DNA of 64,000 nt from SABI01 sp963678555. GTDB lineage: Bacteria > Spirochaetota > Spirochaetia > Sphaerochaetales > Sphaerochaetaceae. The stretch is taken from positions 248,001-312,000 of the forward strand of contig CAXXJA010000001.1 of assembly GCA_963678555.2 (NCBI GenBank), given 5' to 3'. The position numbers and the translations under genes were made by a program. Below, in pieces: positions 17,870 through 25,284 of this stretch (positions are counted from its first letter, which is position 1; each line of letters starts with the position of its first letter). Under the pieces are notes generated by a model. The model searched no databases, had not been told where the DNA came from, and worked only from the letters and a program-made list of their open reading frames with translations.

Positions 17870-19345
17870 ATGAGAAAACAGAATTTTGATGATTGTGACA
17901 TGTTGTTCAGCGGAGCAATGCTGTTCGGTGGGATGGGATGGGCCGAATATATCAGGAAGACAGGGGAGGGTACCTGGACTGTCTGGTATTACCCGTATGA
18001 TGAGGAGTATGCCGATATGTATGAAGAGAGCGAGCATGATCTCTCTTCTCTCATATCCTACGTCAAGGAGCGCGATATCTGGCTGGAGGGAGAGGACCTG
18101 GAAGAAAAACCCGGTATCCCAATGACCAAAAAGGAAAAGAACTACTTCGAGCATGTTCATCCTGCCGGAGTGATCGGTCCTCATCTGAACGGGCTGCTCG
18201 AACATCTGCAAAGGAACGGGTATGAGAAAGAGCTGTTTCTCGTGAAGATCGCTGCCGGTATGAAATGGATCGATCCGCTTGACCGGGTAGACTCTGATAT
18301 GATCGGTCTGCACGTGAAAGCGGTAACCCGCAAGGCGGTGTGGAAGGGTCAGTACCGTAAAGCGTATAGAGTGGGCAGTTACTACGGAACAGGACTGATC
18401 TATCCACCAGATGAGGCCGGGAATACTTCCTTCTTTCTGGATAATGATCAGGAAGCTCACTCGTTCGATTATAAACCGAGACGGCTCAGACTGAGTGAAC
18501 GGGCTATCGAAGAGATGGACAAGGTTCAGAGAGAGCATGTTTCCACCTCACTGATCTTCCATATCCCCCACTCAAGCACCTATATCCCTGTCAGCGTGAG
18601 AGATCAGTTCCTTCTCAGTGACGAAGAGCTTCGTGCGGAACAGCTGAAGGTGGAAGACCGGTATGCAGCTGAGCTGTTCGATCCTTCAGGGTACCCGCGG
18701 GTCATCTGCCCCGTTTCACGTCTTGTGTGTGATGTGGACCGGTTTGCTGATGATGAAGAAGAAGTGATGGCAGCGCACGGTGCAGGTATGATCTATGAGA
18801 GATGCACCGACGGAAGAACTCTCAGGAGTCCCCTTCATCCTGATCAGCGTGAACATCTGATCAGAACCTATCACAGGAGGAATGAGTCTGACATCGAAGG
18901 CTATCTCGGGGACGCTGTGCTGTTCAATGGGGTTGCTCTGATCATAGACTGTCATACCTTCCCTTCAATCCCTTTAGGGTATGATTCCAATCAGAGTGTT
19001 CCCCGGCCCGACATCTGCATAGGAACTGATCCTGTACAGACACCGGAGTCTCTGACTTCCCTCGTCCATGCATATTTCACCGGGAATGGCTATAGCGTTG
19101 CACTCAACGAACCGTATGCAGGAACCTATATTCCTCGCTTATATTCCTATCAGGCAAAGAAGACTGATCTTGCCCGATCCTCTGCGATGAAAGTCGAGTC
19201 TATCATGATCGAGGTGAACAGATCTCTGTATATGGATGAAGCGACCGGTGAGAAGCTTCCCGTGTTCAGTGATGTCCAGGCTCTGCTTCGCGGGCTCTGG
19301 CCGGAATTGAAGGAGTATCTTGCAGAGGAAATAGAAAAGGCCTGA
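17870..19345 (+). CDS. N-formylglutamate amidohydrolase-like domain fused to an unknown N-terminal domain
   Basis: A 491-residue protein. The C-terminal ~265 residues carry N-formylglutamate amidohydrolase features: 'FHIPHSSTYIP' (~228), 'VEDRYAAELF', 'PVSRLVCDVDRF' (~284), 'IIDCHTF' (~362) with the metal-binding Asp/His, and 'NEPYAGTYIP'. In that family they hydrolyse N-formyl-L-glutamate in histidine degradation, but no hut gene is nearby. The first ~220 residues are an unfamiliar acidic domain. The start follows AGGAGG and a coupled leader peptide. The fusion and its position among small unknown genes suggest a role other than histidine catabolism, perhaps a zinc amidase in a conflict or effector cassette; this is inference. 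Confidence 0.7.
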   Translation: MRKQNFDDCDMLFSGAMLFGGMGWAEYIRKTGEGTWTVWYYPYDEEYADMYEESEHDLSSLISYVKERDIWLEGEDLEEKPGIPMTKKEKNYFEHVHPAGVIGPHLNGLLEHLQRNGYEKELFLVKIAAGMKWIDPLDRVDSDMIGLHVKAVTRKAVWKGQYRKAYRVGSYYGTGLIYPPDEAGNTSFFLDNDQEAHSFDYKPRRLRLSERAIEEMDKVQREHVSTSLIFHIPHSSTYIPVSVRDQFLLSDEELRAEQLKVEDRYAAELFDPSGYPRVICPVSRLVCDVDRFADDEEEVMAAHGAGMIYERCTDGRTLRSPLHPDQREHLIRTYHRRNESDIEGYLGDAVLFNGVALIIDCHTFPSIPLGYDSNQSVPRPDICIGTDPVQTPESLTSLVHAYFTGNGYSVALNEPYAGTYIPRLYSYQAKKTDLARSSAMKVESIMIEVNRSLYMDEATGEKLPVFSDVQALLRGLWPELKEYLAEEIEKA

Positions 19346-19411
19346 TCAGGTTCTCTGAATAGAACTATGAGAGGCTGGTGAATATATCATCCCTTCAGAA
19401 GGAGTATCAGT

Positions 19412-19603
19412 ATGGCGAGAATAACATACGGGGAAAGGTCAAAAAGACTAAAGAATCAAGGATCGTCGATAATATTCGGCGTAAAGCCACCGAAAAGCTA
19501 CAAAAAGCCCTCAGAAGATACAAAGAAGGAGACGGAGCATGGTGAACAGAGGAAGGAAGATATTTCAGTACTGAAGAGCGACGGTGAGCATAAGGAGGAT
19601 TGA
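19412..19603 (+). CDS. Small basic hypothetical protein
   Basis: A 63-residue, very hydrophilic, lysine-rich protein with a good GAAGGAG site about nine bases before its ATG. It contains no recognisable domain and is probably largely disordered. It lies between the amidohydrolase fusion and another small gene with the same orientation and tight spacing, so it is likely to be part of the same transcript. Confidence 0.5.
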   Translation: MARITYGERSKRLKNQGSSIIFGVKPPKSYKKPSEDTKKETEHGEQRKEDISVLKSDGEHKED

Positions 19604-19604
19604 A

Positions 19605-19865
19605 ATGGGAAAACCTTGGTTTGACAGACAAATGTTAAAAAAAAGGGGATGGACTGATGCGTTAATCAGGGACTATCTGGGAAAAGAAGATTCATGGGAA
19701 CCTGTAAATTACTGGGAAGACTGGCGAGGCAAACGTGCGTATTATCAGACGCGTGTGATTGAGGTCGAAGGAAGTGAAGAGTTTTGCCAAGCTTTCCTAA
19801 GATCTGTTCATCGAAGACGATTGGATGAGAATAGAGTAGAAGAATTTTATCTTGAAAGGAATTAG
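19605..19865 (+). CDS. Small hypothetical protein
   Basis: This 86-residue protein starts at the ATG preceded by AAGGAGG, one base after the previous stop codon. It is rich in aromatic and charged residues ('WFDRQMLKKRGWTDALIRDYLG...YWEDWRGKRAYY'). The opening helix-turn pattern 'RGWTDALIRDYLG' resembles short helical segments found in some small phage or plasmid proteins. I do not recognise the family. It probably belongs to the operon of small genes that follows the amidohydrolase fusion. Confidence 0.5.
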   Translation: MGKPWFDRQMLKKRGWTDALIRDYLGKEDSWEPVNYWEDWRGKRAYYQTRVIEVEGSEEFCQAFLRSVHRRRLDENRVEEFYLERN

Positions 19866-19885
19866 AATACGGAAGGCGTATACGT

Positions 19886-20638
19886 ATGTATAAGATTGAT
19901 ATGCAGGAGATGAGTAAAGAGTTTTTTCCGTGCTGGCAAGCAGCCGGATACCATCTGGACATGAAGGGCCAGCCGTTTTTCTGGCTGAAGGCTGATCCCT
20001 CTCCTCCTTATCTGGAGCACTTTTCATTCAGGAAAGGGAATCAATTATTCTTTATCCGAGTGATTGATGCAGAAGGGAAGATTTACGGACCTGGAACACT
20101 TCAAGGTCTATCCATGATAGCAGAAGGGTGTAAGGGACATGCCTGTCTGCTTCCAATGAAAAAGTTTGCAACGAATGGATTGTGGAAGCCGATAGTGCCT
20201 GGTTGGGGATTGATAGATGCTGAAACGAAAAAGCCCGTTGATCCATCTCTGCTGGTCTCTGATGAGAAGATAGAGATGACTCCCTGGGAGGTTCATGACA
20301 TGGCAGTGCAGGTGGTACGTGATTATCTGACCGAAAGAGGGTATAAGCTCATGTCTGCTCAGGGTAATCCACATGTTGATCCCTCCATCTGGTTCATCGG
20401 TGATAGCAAAAAGCCCGAGTGGGTTGTTGTGAGATCTGCTGTATATCCTGAGAGCAAAGCTGAGAGACCGAAGACATGGAACGCTATCTTGAATCAGTGC
20501 TCGCACATGAGTGATATCGGGCATTTCGCTTCGGTTGCATTGTCGAGTATTAGTCAACCTTTTTCATCTACTAATGAATCCGTTGTTCCGCTCTGGAGAG
20601 GGGTGGGGATGCATGTGAGTTTTTCCGGACTTGAATAG
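19886..20638 (+). CDS. Hypothetical protein, intact member of a duplicated family
   Basis: This 250-residue soluble protein has no domain I can name. Its last ~28 codons and ~200 following bases are repeated at about 17.5-17.8 kb, where only the tail survives. The C-terminal third ('DYLTERGYKLMSAQGNPHVDPSIWFIGDSKKPEWVVVRSAVYPESKAERP') resembles restriction-like or immunity-type alpha/beta folds only in general layout. It is in the same direction and close to the upstream small genes. The duplicated tails suggest that this locus exchanges genes by recombination. Confidence 0.6.
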   Translation: MYKIDMQEMSKEFFPCWQAAGYHLDMKGQPFFWLKADPSPPYLEHFSFRKGNQLFFIRVIDAEGKIYGPGTLQGLSMIAEGCKGHACLLPMKKFATNGLWKPIVPGWGLIDAETKKPVDPSLLVSDEKIEMTPWEVHDMAVQVVRDYLTERGYKLMSAQGNPHVDPSIWFIGDSKKPEWVVVRSAVYPESKAERPKTWNAILNQCSHMSDIGHFASVALSSISQPFSSTNESVVPLWRGVGMHVSFSGLE

Positions 20639-20848
20639 ATATATTTGGAAGTACTGAAATGAGTTGTACCGTGCGGGAAATTCAAAAATACATGCAGTTG
20701 AACAATTTTCTAAGAGGAATAATTTAACATAAAGCCTTTTATATGCAATAATATATTCATTCGTTAACGTATGAGGTTAACTTATGGGAAATCCCCTGCT
20801 TGTAGGCATCTGATTAGAACATAGTAAAACGGAGGATTCAATGACGTT
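20578..20848. repeat. Cassette-flanking repeat, copy 2
   Basis: This is the counterpart of the 17530-17790 repeat, with the same order: gene tail, TTTGGAAGTACTGAAATGA, 'TTATGGGAAATCCCCTGCTTG' block, and 'AAAACGGAGGATTCAATGAC' start block. Divergence between copies is modest in the two ends and higher in the middle. Confidence 0.7.
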
Positions 20849-20909
20849 CTATTTCCAACATTCTTTAGTAAAGACTTTCATTTATTTTCCACCGGTTCAT
20901 AACGATTAA
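20841..20909 (+). CDS. 22-residue leader-type ORF
   Basis: It uses the same ACGGAGGATTCA start block as the leader peptide at 17783 but encodes an unrelated sequence. A second ribosome-binding site (TGGAGG) follows directly for the next small frame. Real translation is plausible but unproven. Confidence 0.3.
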   Translation: MTFYFQHSLVKTFIYFPPVHND

Positions 20910-20919
20910 TTGGAGGTTT

Positions 20920-21054
20920 ATGATGTCATCAAAGAAATCAGTCCTAGATCAGTTGGACCTGCCTTAAGAAGAGATTTGTCAAGAGCTTCTTGGTAGCTTT
21001 AACGCTCTAAAGTCCATGATAACAGGAATCAAATTTAGCAACATCAAGGAATAG
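20920..21054 (+). pseudogene. Small ORF interrupted by a stop codon
   Basis: ATG 20920 has TGGAGG a few bases upstream. After 15 codons ('MMSSKKSVLDQLDLP') an in-frame TAA interrupts what otherwise continues in the same frame for 28 codons ('EEICQELLGSFNALKSMITGIKFSNIKE') to TAG. The amphipathic sequence on both sides suggests that one ~44-residue protein was broken by a nonsense mutation. Confidence 0.4.
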
Positions 21055-21127
21055 GAAAATGGGAATGGTGACAGAATGAATATGCGGTTGTGTGGTCATG
21101 AAGGTGGAACACATAGTTCATATGGAA

Positions 21128-21144
21128 GGGACACTATGTGTCCC
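21128..21144. repeat. Perfect hairpin GGGACAC-TAT-GTGTCCC
   Basis: Seven-base arms flank a TAT loop, about 140 bases upstream of the next gene. A longer hairpin of the same design (GGGGGACAT-TAT-ATGTCCCCC) lies at 47194-47214. There is no downstream T-run, so it looks like a dispersed palindrome or operator rather than a standard terminator. Confidence 0.5.
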
Positions 21145-21281
21145 ACCCCATCTGGTACAATTATATAAAACGATGAGTAGTTGGAATTACGATACCATTA
21201 ATTGGTATATCCCAGTTGGTAATCAGCAGTGATTTGGTGCCGATGATATGTGGGTCAGTAATACATTGAAGGAGGTAATCG

Positions 21282-22319
21282 ATGTACCACGGAGAAGACA
21301 CGATAGCTTGGCTTGAAGAGAAGTTACAGGTTGATGAAAATTGGATGATCCGAAGGGATACCGGTTTCACCTGGTGGTGTCACCGTTTTGCACAGAGCAT
21401 TGACATGGCTGGTGTTATTCAAGGACCTGATGGGGATAAAGCGTATAGAATTGTTATTAAGACAGATGTACTTAAACATGTCGAATTGAATGATCCCCGT
21501 TTTCATGCTCTCAATGACTTTATGAAAAGTGCTTCTCTCTCAGCACCTGTGTTCGACAAGACAAAGAAAACGATATCTCTTGTGTCTCAGCTTTCGGTTC
21601 ATGATGGCGTTCAAGGATGGATGCAGCCAATTCTTGTGATTGCTTCAATCCTTCAACTGATTGAGGCTGAAACCTTTGGTGAACAACTGGCAAAAAAACT
21701 CGGGTGTGAGTTGAATGTCAGTGCCCATCCTACAAGTGGTTTGAAGGAAAATGCAGATGAAATCCTGAACATTGCACAAGAAGATCTCTTTTCTCAAGGG
21801 AAAGAACCTGCAAGATGGACTGAAGAAGAATTCACTGATGCTGTCATGAGATATATGCAGCAGCCCCCATCGCTCGGGGCTACGAATGGAGGTAGGGGAC
21901 TGACCGTAGAGTTCCCCCATGGGAATGATACATCCCTTCTTCAGATGAACTGCGATGAGAAGCATCCGTTCTACGGATCCGGATTATTATTGACTCAGAA
22001 ATTTCGCTACTCACCTTCCTCTGAGACCGAAGGTTTTCGCAAGGCGCTTGAGTTCAACTCCACGGTGGTGGAACAGAATCAATCCGCCTATGGCCTTGGC
22101 AGCTTCTGCTATCAGGGCGGTCTCCTTTCATTTTCAGCTTTTTTCCCGAATGTCATGTATAACGGACCAGGACTTATACCAAACTTCTATTACACTAGTG
22201 CAGGACGGGCACATCTCGTGAGCCAGTTGATGGGCAATCCGCCATGGGAAGCAGAAGATTTTCAGAAGAAAGAGAATTCGATCGAGAGGTTCTTTAGAAG
22301 GCTGAAGAGTCGAAAATGA
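21282..22319 (+). CDS. Hypothetical protein
   Basis: A 345-residue protein starting at an ATG with GGAGGTAATCG just upstream. I do not recognise the family. The N-terminal 150 residues look like an alpha/beta domain ('MYHGEDTIAWLEEKLQVDENWMIRRDTGFTWWCHRFAQSIDM'), somewhat reminiscent of YbjN- or type III chaperone-like folds. The C-terminal half is rich in aromatic residues and ends in a basic tail ('FFRRLKSRK'). No transmembrane segment is visible. It follows the duplicated region and precedes another small unknown gene on the same strand. Confidence 0.6.
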   Translation: MYHGEDTIAWLEEKLQVDENWMIRRDTGFTWWCHRFAQSIDMAGVIQGPDGDKAYRIVIKTDVLKHVELNDPRFHALNDFMKSASLSAPVFDKTKKTISLVSQLSVHDGVQGWMQPILVIASILQLIEAETFGEQLAKKLGCELNVSAHPTSGLKENADEILNIAQEDLFSQGKEPARWTEEEFTDAVMRYMQQPPSLGATNGGRGLTVEFPHGNDTSLLQMNCDEKHPFYGSGLLLTQKFRYSPSSETEGFRKALEFNSTVVEQNQSAYGLGSFCYQGGLLSFSAFFPNVMYNGPGLIPNFYYTSAGRAHLVSQLMGNPPWEAEDFQKKENSIERFFRRLKSRK

Positions 22320-22420
22320 TATGAGAAAAGGAAGACATAGGCCAGTGTTTGAGAGATCTGGAGAAGGTCCTTCTTATACGTATTTTAAAACAATTTAAAG
22401 GATTAAGGGGGATAAGGGAA

Positions 22421-22963
22421 ATGGATTTTAATCAAGTATCGATAAAAGATATCACTGGCATGGAAGTGATTATTCATGTTTCGAAAAGTGTTCCTACTAT
22501 GTTCCCTGGTGACATTGAGTTGCTCTTTCCTCATAACACCGTTGGAGTGATTGATCGTGGAGAGAATTTCCTTGGCCCCCTGAAAGAGTATGTTGAAGCT
22601 GGATCAGATTCTTCCTTAGATCCTACATGTTTTACATTGTGGTTCACATGGAATGAATCACAGGAAGATTCCATATATCGTTCGTCGCTCGTCGCGTATG
22701 CGTTTGTGAAGGAAAATACTGCTATGTTGGATGTTCTTGCTTCGATGGAATTTGAGGATACCTCTGTGTCTGATTCCGAGATACTAGAAATCATCTTTCT
22801 AAGGATTTTAGCTTACGTGTTCGGGACCAATTATGACGAGATTGTCCTAAACACCTATAATAACACAACAGATAAAATTACATTTGATGAGTACTTGCAG
22901 GAATGGCTTGAGGCAGGTTTAATGCATCAGACTGCACCTCAATGGATTGGGAACTTGCCATGA
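22421..22963 (+). CDS. Small acidic hypothetical protein
   Basis: A 180-residue acidic protein. I chose ATG 22421, which follows an AAGGGGGATAAGGG stretch; a TTG at 22349 would add 24 residues without a better site. The sequence is a plausible globular alpha/beta domain ('VIIHVSKSVPTMFPGDIELLF...') with a helical end, and has no motif I can name. It lies close behind the 345-residue gene and could act with it. Confidence 0.5.
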   Translation: MDFNQVSIKDITGMEVIIHVSKSVPTMFPGDIELLFPHNTVGVIDRGENFLGPLKEYVEAGSDSSLDPTCFTLWFTWNESQEDSIYRSSLVAYAFVKENTAMLDVLASMEFEDTSVSDSEILEIIFLRILAYVFGTNYDEIVLNTYNNTTDKITFDEYLQEWLEAGLMHQTAPQWIGNLP

Positions 22964-23053
22964 ACTTAGCAGAGCCGGAAGGTCTGCATGTGTTGCTAGT
23001 AATCACTCATAGGCTAATTCAACAAATATTTGAATGGATGAAGCAGAACAAGG

Positions 23054-23335
23054 ATGCTGCTCGTGGCAGAGAAGGATATCTACAGAGAATTATATCTCAA
23101 GATGGAAGCAGTGTTCGGACGAGAGAGACTTCTGCCAGAATCAGAGGAGAGCAATCTGATATTCTCGATGGTGGAGAGGGCAGCGGACAGTCAAGGACCG
23201 GAGAACGTGACGGAGCTCCTGCTGGAGGGGATCAGGGAAATAATCGACGGAGAACACGATGACCTTGTGTATGCCTCCTTCTCACCTAAATACCGATATC
23301 CCGAACATCATGAGGAAGGTAACGAACCTGATTAA
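23054..23335 (+). CDS. Small acidic hypothetical protein
   Basis: This frame encodes 93 residues, strongly acidic with clear amphipathic helices ('ESNLIFSMVERAADSQGPENVTELLLEGIREIIDGEHDDL'). An overlapping frame from 22942 has a Gly/Arg-rich, low-complexity end typical of a shadow, so I prefer this one. Upstream of ATG 23054 there is no convincing ribosome-binding site, and a frameshift linking it to the 22942 frame is possible. It is the last gene before a long gene-free junction. Confidence 0.45.
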   Translation: MLLVAEKDIYRELYLKMEAVFGRERLLPESEESNLIFSMVERAADSQGPENVTELLLEGIREIIDGEHDDLVYASFSPKYRYPEHHEEGNEPD

Positions 23336-23349
23336 TGTATATCAATTAA

Positions 23350-23610
23350 CAGGCCCACAGTGCTTTTAAACCGATCGAGGCTCAAGAGCCAGACGCACAC
23401 CGGTGGAACCATCAAATAGGAACTCCCAGTCGTTTCAAGAATTTCAAGATCCGTTCACGTCTATCGGGAATTATCGGTATTCAGCCATTCTTGCAAGGCT
23501 GTAAAGAGAGCCTGATTGACCGGATCGGGCTAACAAGTCCCGGAGGCGAATCAGACTCTCTCAACAACAGTAAAAATATCACGATTCTTCATATTCTACC
23601 AGAGTGAGAT
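23350..23610. repeat. Structured dispersed repeat, copy A
   Basis: Similar over about 250 bases to 59169-59420. The best-conserved part is a long hairpin, 23505-23561: AGAGAG-C-CTGATT pairs with AATCAG-A-CTCTCT, with an inner CGGG/CCCG stem and the loop CTAACAAGT. There is no ORF. It could be a non-coding RNA, a MITE, or a recombination site. Confidence 0.65.
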
Positions 23611-23787
23611 TCTTATGCCGGAGAGAAAAGCATAGGGTTTGTACCGAATGTATCTGTGCAGACCCCTAATGATGGAACAGTGTGCAGAGAATGATTTTTA
23701 GTCAGATCCTGGGTTTGAGAAAGAAAGGGCTCTTTACATACCCCTTTACATACCCCTTTGGCTAAAAACGCAGATACATAGAAATGA

Positions 23788-23828
23788 AAAAAGCAACCTA
23801 TTCTTTACTAAAGAACAAGTTGCTTTTT
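23788..23828. terminator. Strong bidirectional intrinsic terminator
   Basis: AAAAAGCAAC (23788-23797) pairs with GTTGCTTTTT (23819-23828), and an inner TTCTTTA/TAAAGAA stem extends it. T-runs end both strands. On the minus strand it directly follows the 3' end of the tRNA-like sequence, as expected for a tRNA terminator. Confidence 0.75.
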
Positions 23829-23875
23829 GGGCGATGCCAGGGTTGAACTGGCGACTTCCACCATGTCAAAGCCGT
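23829..23875 (-). pseudogene. 3' half of a tRNA-Val(GAC)-like sequence, probable attachment-site scar
   Basis: On the minus strand, reading toward lower coordinates: anticodon-loop-like TTTGACA, 3' anticodon-stem strand TGGTG, a perfect T-arm GCCAG-TTCAACC-CTGGC, then acceptor strand ATCGCCC. The 5' anticodon strand needed to pair with TGGTG (CACCA) is absent: the sequence there is ACGGC, and no normal D-arm is visible. Loss of homology exactly at the anticodon loop is typical of integration into a tRNA gene. A divergent functional tRNA is the alternative, since GAGCGAT further upstream could pair with most of the acceptor strand. Confidence 0.5.
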
Positions 23876-24282
23876 AAACGGGGTGTTTACCCCCATCGCT
23901 CACCGTATATTCTTGTTGATTAACTGTAACCCCAGAAAGGGGTTATTGTCAACACTCTGTTCATCACTGTTTTTCTCAGTTTTCATGCGTTGATGAAATT
24001 TAGGTAACACTTCTGGTAACACTTTTTCTAGGGGATGTTTGTGATTATTCTAATTAATCGTAATCTTTCGAAACATGATTTCATTTCTGCGACGAAAGCT
24101 ATCGTAACGCGGTATATCACTTATGAATCATATTTTGAGGAATACTTTGGAATCCTGAGAAGAAGACCTTTCTCTTCGGAAATACTAGTTCACGAGGGTG
24201 TGTATCACAATTAGAAGATAGGTATCCAAGGGATTAAGCTTGTGATAAAGTAAAACCTCTTTAATGAAATTTTCAAGATTCG

Positions 24283-24291
24283 TGTTATACT
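24283..24291 (+). promoter_or_regulatory. Extended -10 promoter for the ietAS-like operon
   Basis: TGTTATACT is an extended -10 element (TGnTATACT) 18 bases before ietA, with an AAAGGA ribosome-binding site between. No good -35 is visible at the usual spacing, as is normal for extended -10 promoters. Confidence 0.4.
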
Positions 24292-24309
24292 ATTTTTAAA
24301 GGAATAATA

Positions 24310-25278
24310 ATGGCTACTGCTGATCAGATCAAATCCCTGATAAAAGCTCATATCAACGACCAGACTGAACAGTTTTATACTGCTGCTCTGCAGGTTGCTG
24401 CACATGAAGCTAAAAATGGTCATACAAGTCTGGCGTATGAGATTCGTACGATAGTAGATAAAGCGAAATCCAGTACGGGAAGAATTATACCGTTTATTCC
24501 AGATCTCAGTGGACTAATTATTTCATCAGAACCGACGGATCGGCTATCTTCGCTTGTGTTATCTCCTGAAATGAGATCACGAATTGAACGAATTTTAAAA
24601 GAATACAAACATAAAACAGACCTTGAGAAACATGGGCTCTCCCATCGTAGGAAAATTTTATTAGCTGGTCCTCCAGGAACTGGAAAAACTTTAACAGCAT
24701 CTGTCCTAGCGAGTGAACTCAAAATTCCTCTGCACACTGTAATGATGGATAAGCTGGTAACTAAGTTTATGGGTGAAACCAGTGCCAAATTGCGACAGAT
24801 ATTTGAATATATCCGGGAGCAAAAAGGGGTATTTCTATTTGATGAGTTCGATGCAATTGGCGGAGAACGCAATAGAGGTAATGATGTAGGCGAAATGAGG
24901 CGGGTATTAAATGCTTTTTTACAGTTTATTGAACAAGATACCTCAGATAGTTTAATTATTGCTGCGACAAATAATCCAAGAATCCTAGATCAAGCTCTAT
25001 TTCGCCGGTTTGATGATGTTCTTAATTATCATCAACCAACTATCAAGGAAATTGAACGATTAATAGATAATCGTCTTGGTATGTTTAAACAGAAAACACT
25101 TAAATTAGAAGATATTTATGCAGAAGCAGAATCGTTGAGTCACGCAGAGATCACTCGTGCATGTGATGATGCAATAAAAGAAACAATTCTATCCGAAAAA
25201 AAGACAGTAACCTCATTACTTTTAAAACAGATGATCAGAGAACGTAAATTAGCGTACACAGATACACAACAGGAGTAA
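24310..25278 (+). CDS. ietA: AAA+ ATPase of an IetAS-type defence pair
   Basis: A 322-residue AAA+ protein. Walker A 'GPPGTGKT' is near residues 120-127, Walker B 'FLFDEFDAIG' near 175-184, and sensor 'ATNN' plus the arginine-finger 'RRFDD' near 220-235, followed by a small lid domain. This is the FtsH/spastin-like ATPase type. The gene ends six bases before a subtilisin-like protease gene. An AAA ATPase followed by an S8 protease is the composition of the IetAS anti-phage system described by Gao and colleagues (2020), and the surrounding defence genes agree. The ATPase may unfold or present a target to the protease. The assignment rests on composition and order, so the symbol is tentative. 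Confidence 0.8.
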   Translation: MATADQIKSLIKAHINDQTEQFYTAALQVAAHEAKNGHTSLAYEIRTIVDKAKSSTGRIIPFIPDLSGLIISSEPTDRLSSLVLSPEMRSRIERILKEYKHKTDLEKHGLSHRRKILLAGPPGTGKTLTASVLASELKIPLHTVMMDKLVTKFMGETSAKLRQIFEYIREQKGVFLFDEFDAIGGERNRGNDVGEMRRVLNAFLQFIEQDTSDSLIIAATNNPRILDQALFRRFDDVLNYHQPTIKEIERLIDNRLGMFKQKTLKLEDIYAEAESLSHAEITRACDDAIKETILSEKKTVTSLLLKQMIRERKLAYTDTQQE

Positions 25279-25284
25279 TAGAAA

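Larger units (their letters stand above)
23336..24309. other. Gene-free junction (~970 bp) at left border of the defence island
   Basis: No credible gene is present. The stretch holds the first copy of a structured repeat (about 23350-23610), a tandem 12-base repeat of TTTACATACCCC near 23733-23757, a strong intrinsic terminator, a partial tRNA-Val-like sequence, and the ietA promoter region. The mix of tRNA-derived sequence and repeats is what an integration boundary looks like. Confidence 0.6.

Noticed and set aside
17530..20870. Integron-type cassette array with attC sites
   Set aside because: Repeats lie at gene ends as in integrons, but I found no RYYYAAC/GTTRRRY core pair or the paired L boxes of attC, and no integrase is visible.
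22942..23262. 106-codon ORF overlapping the 93-residue gene
   Set aside because: Its second half is Gly/Arg-rich low-complexity sequence typical of a shadow frame of the acidic gene in the other frame.
23350..23610. Retron non-coding RNA
   Set aside because: The long hairpin would fit, but no reverse transcriptase gene lies within reach of either copy.
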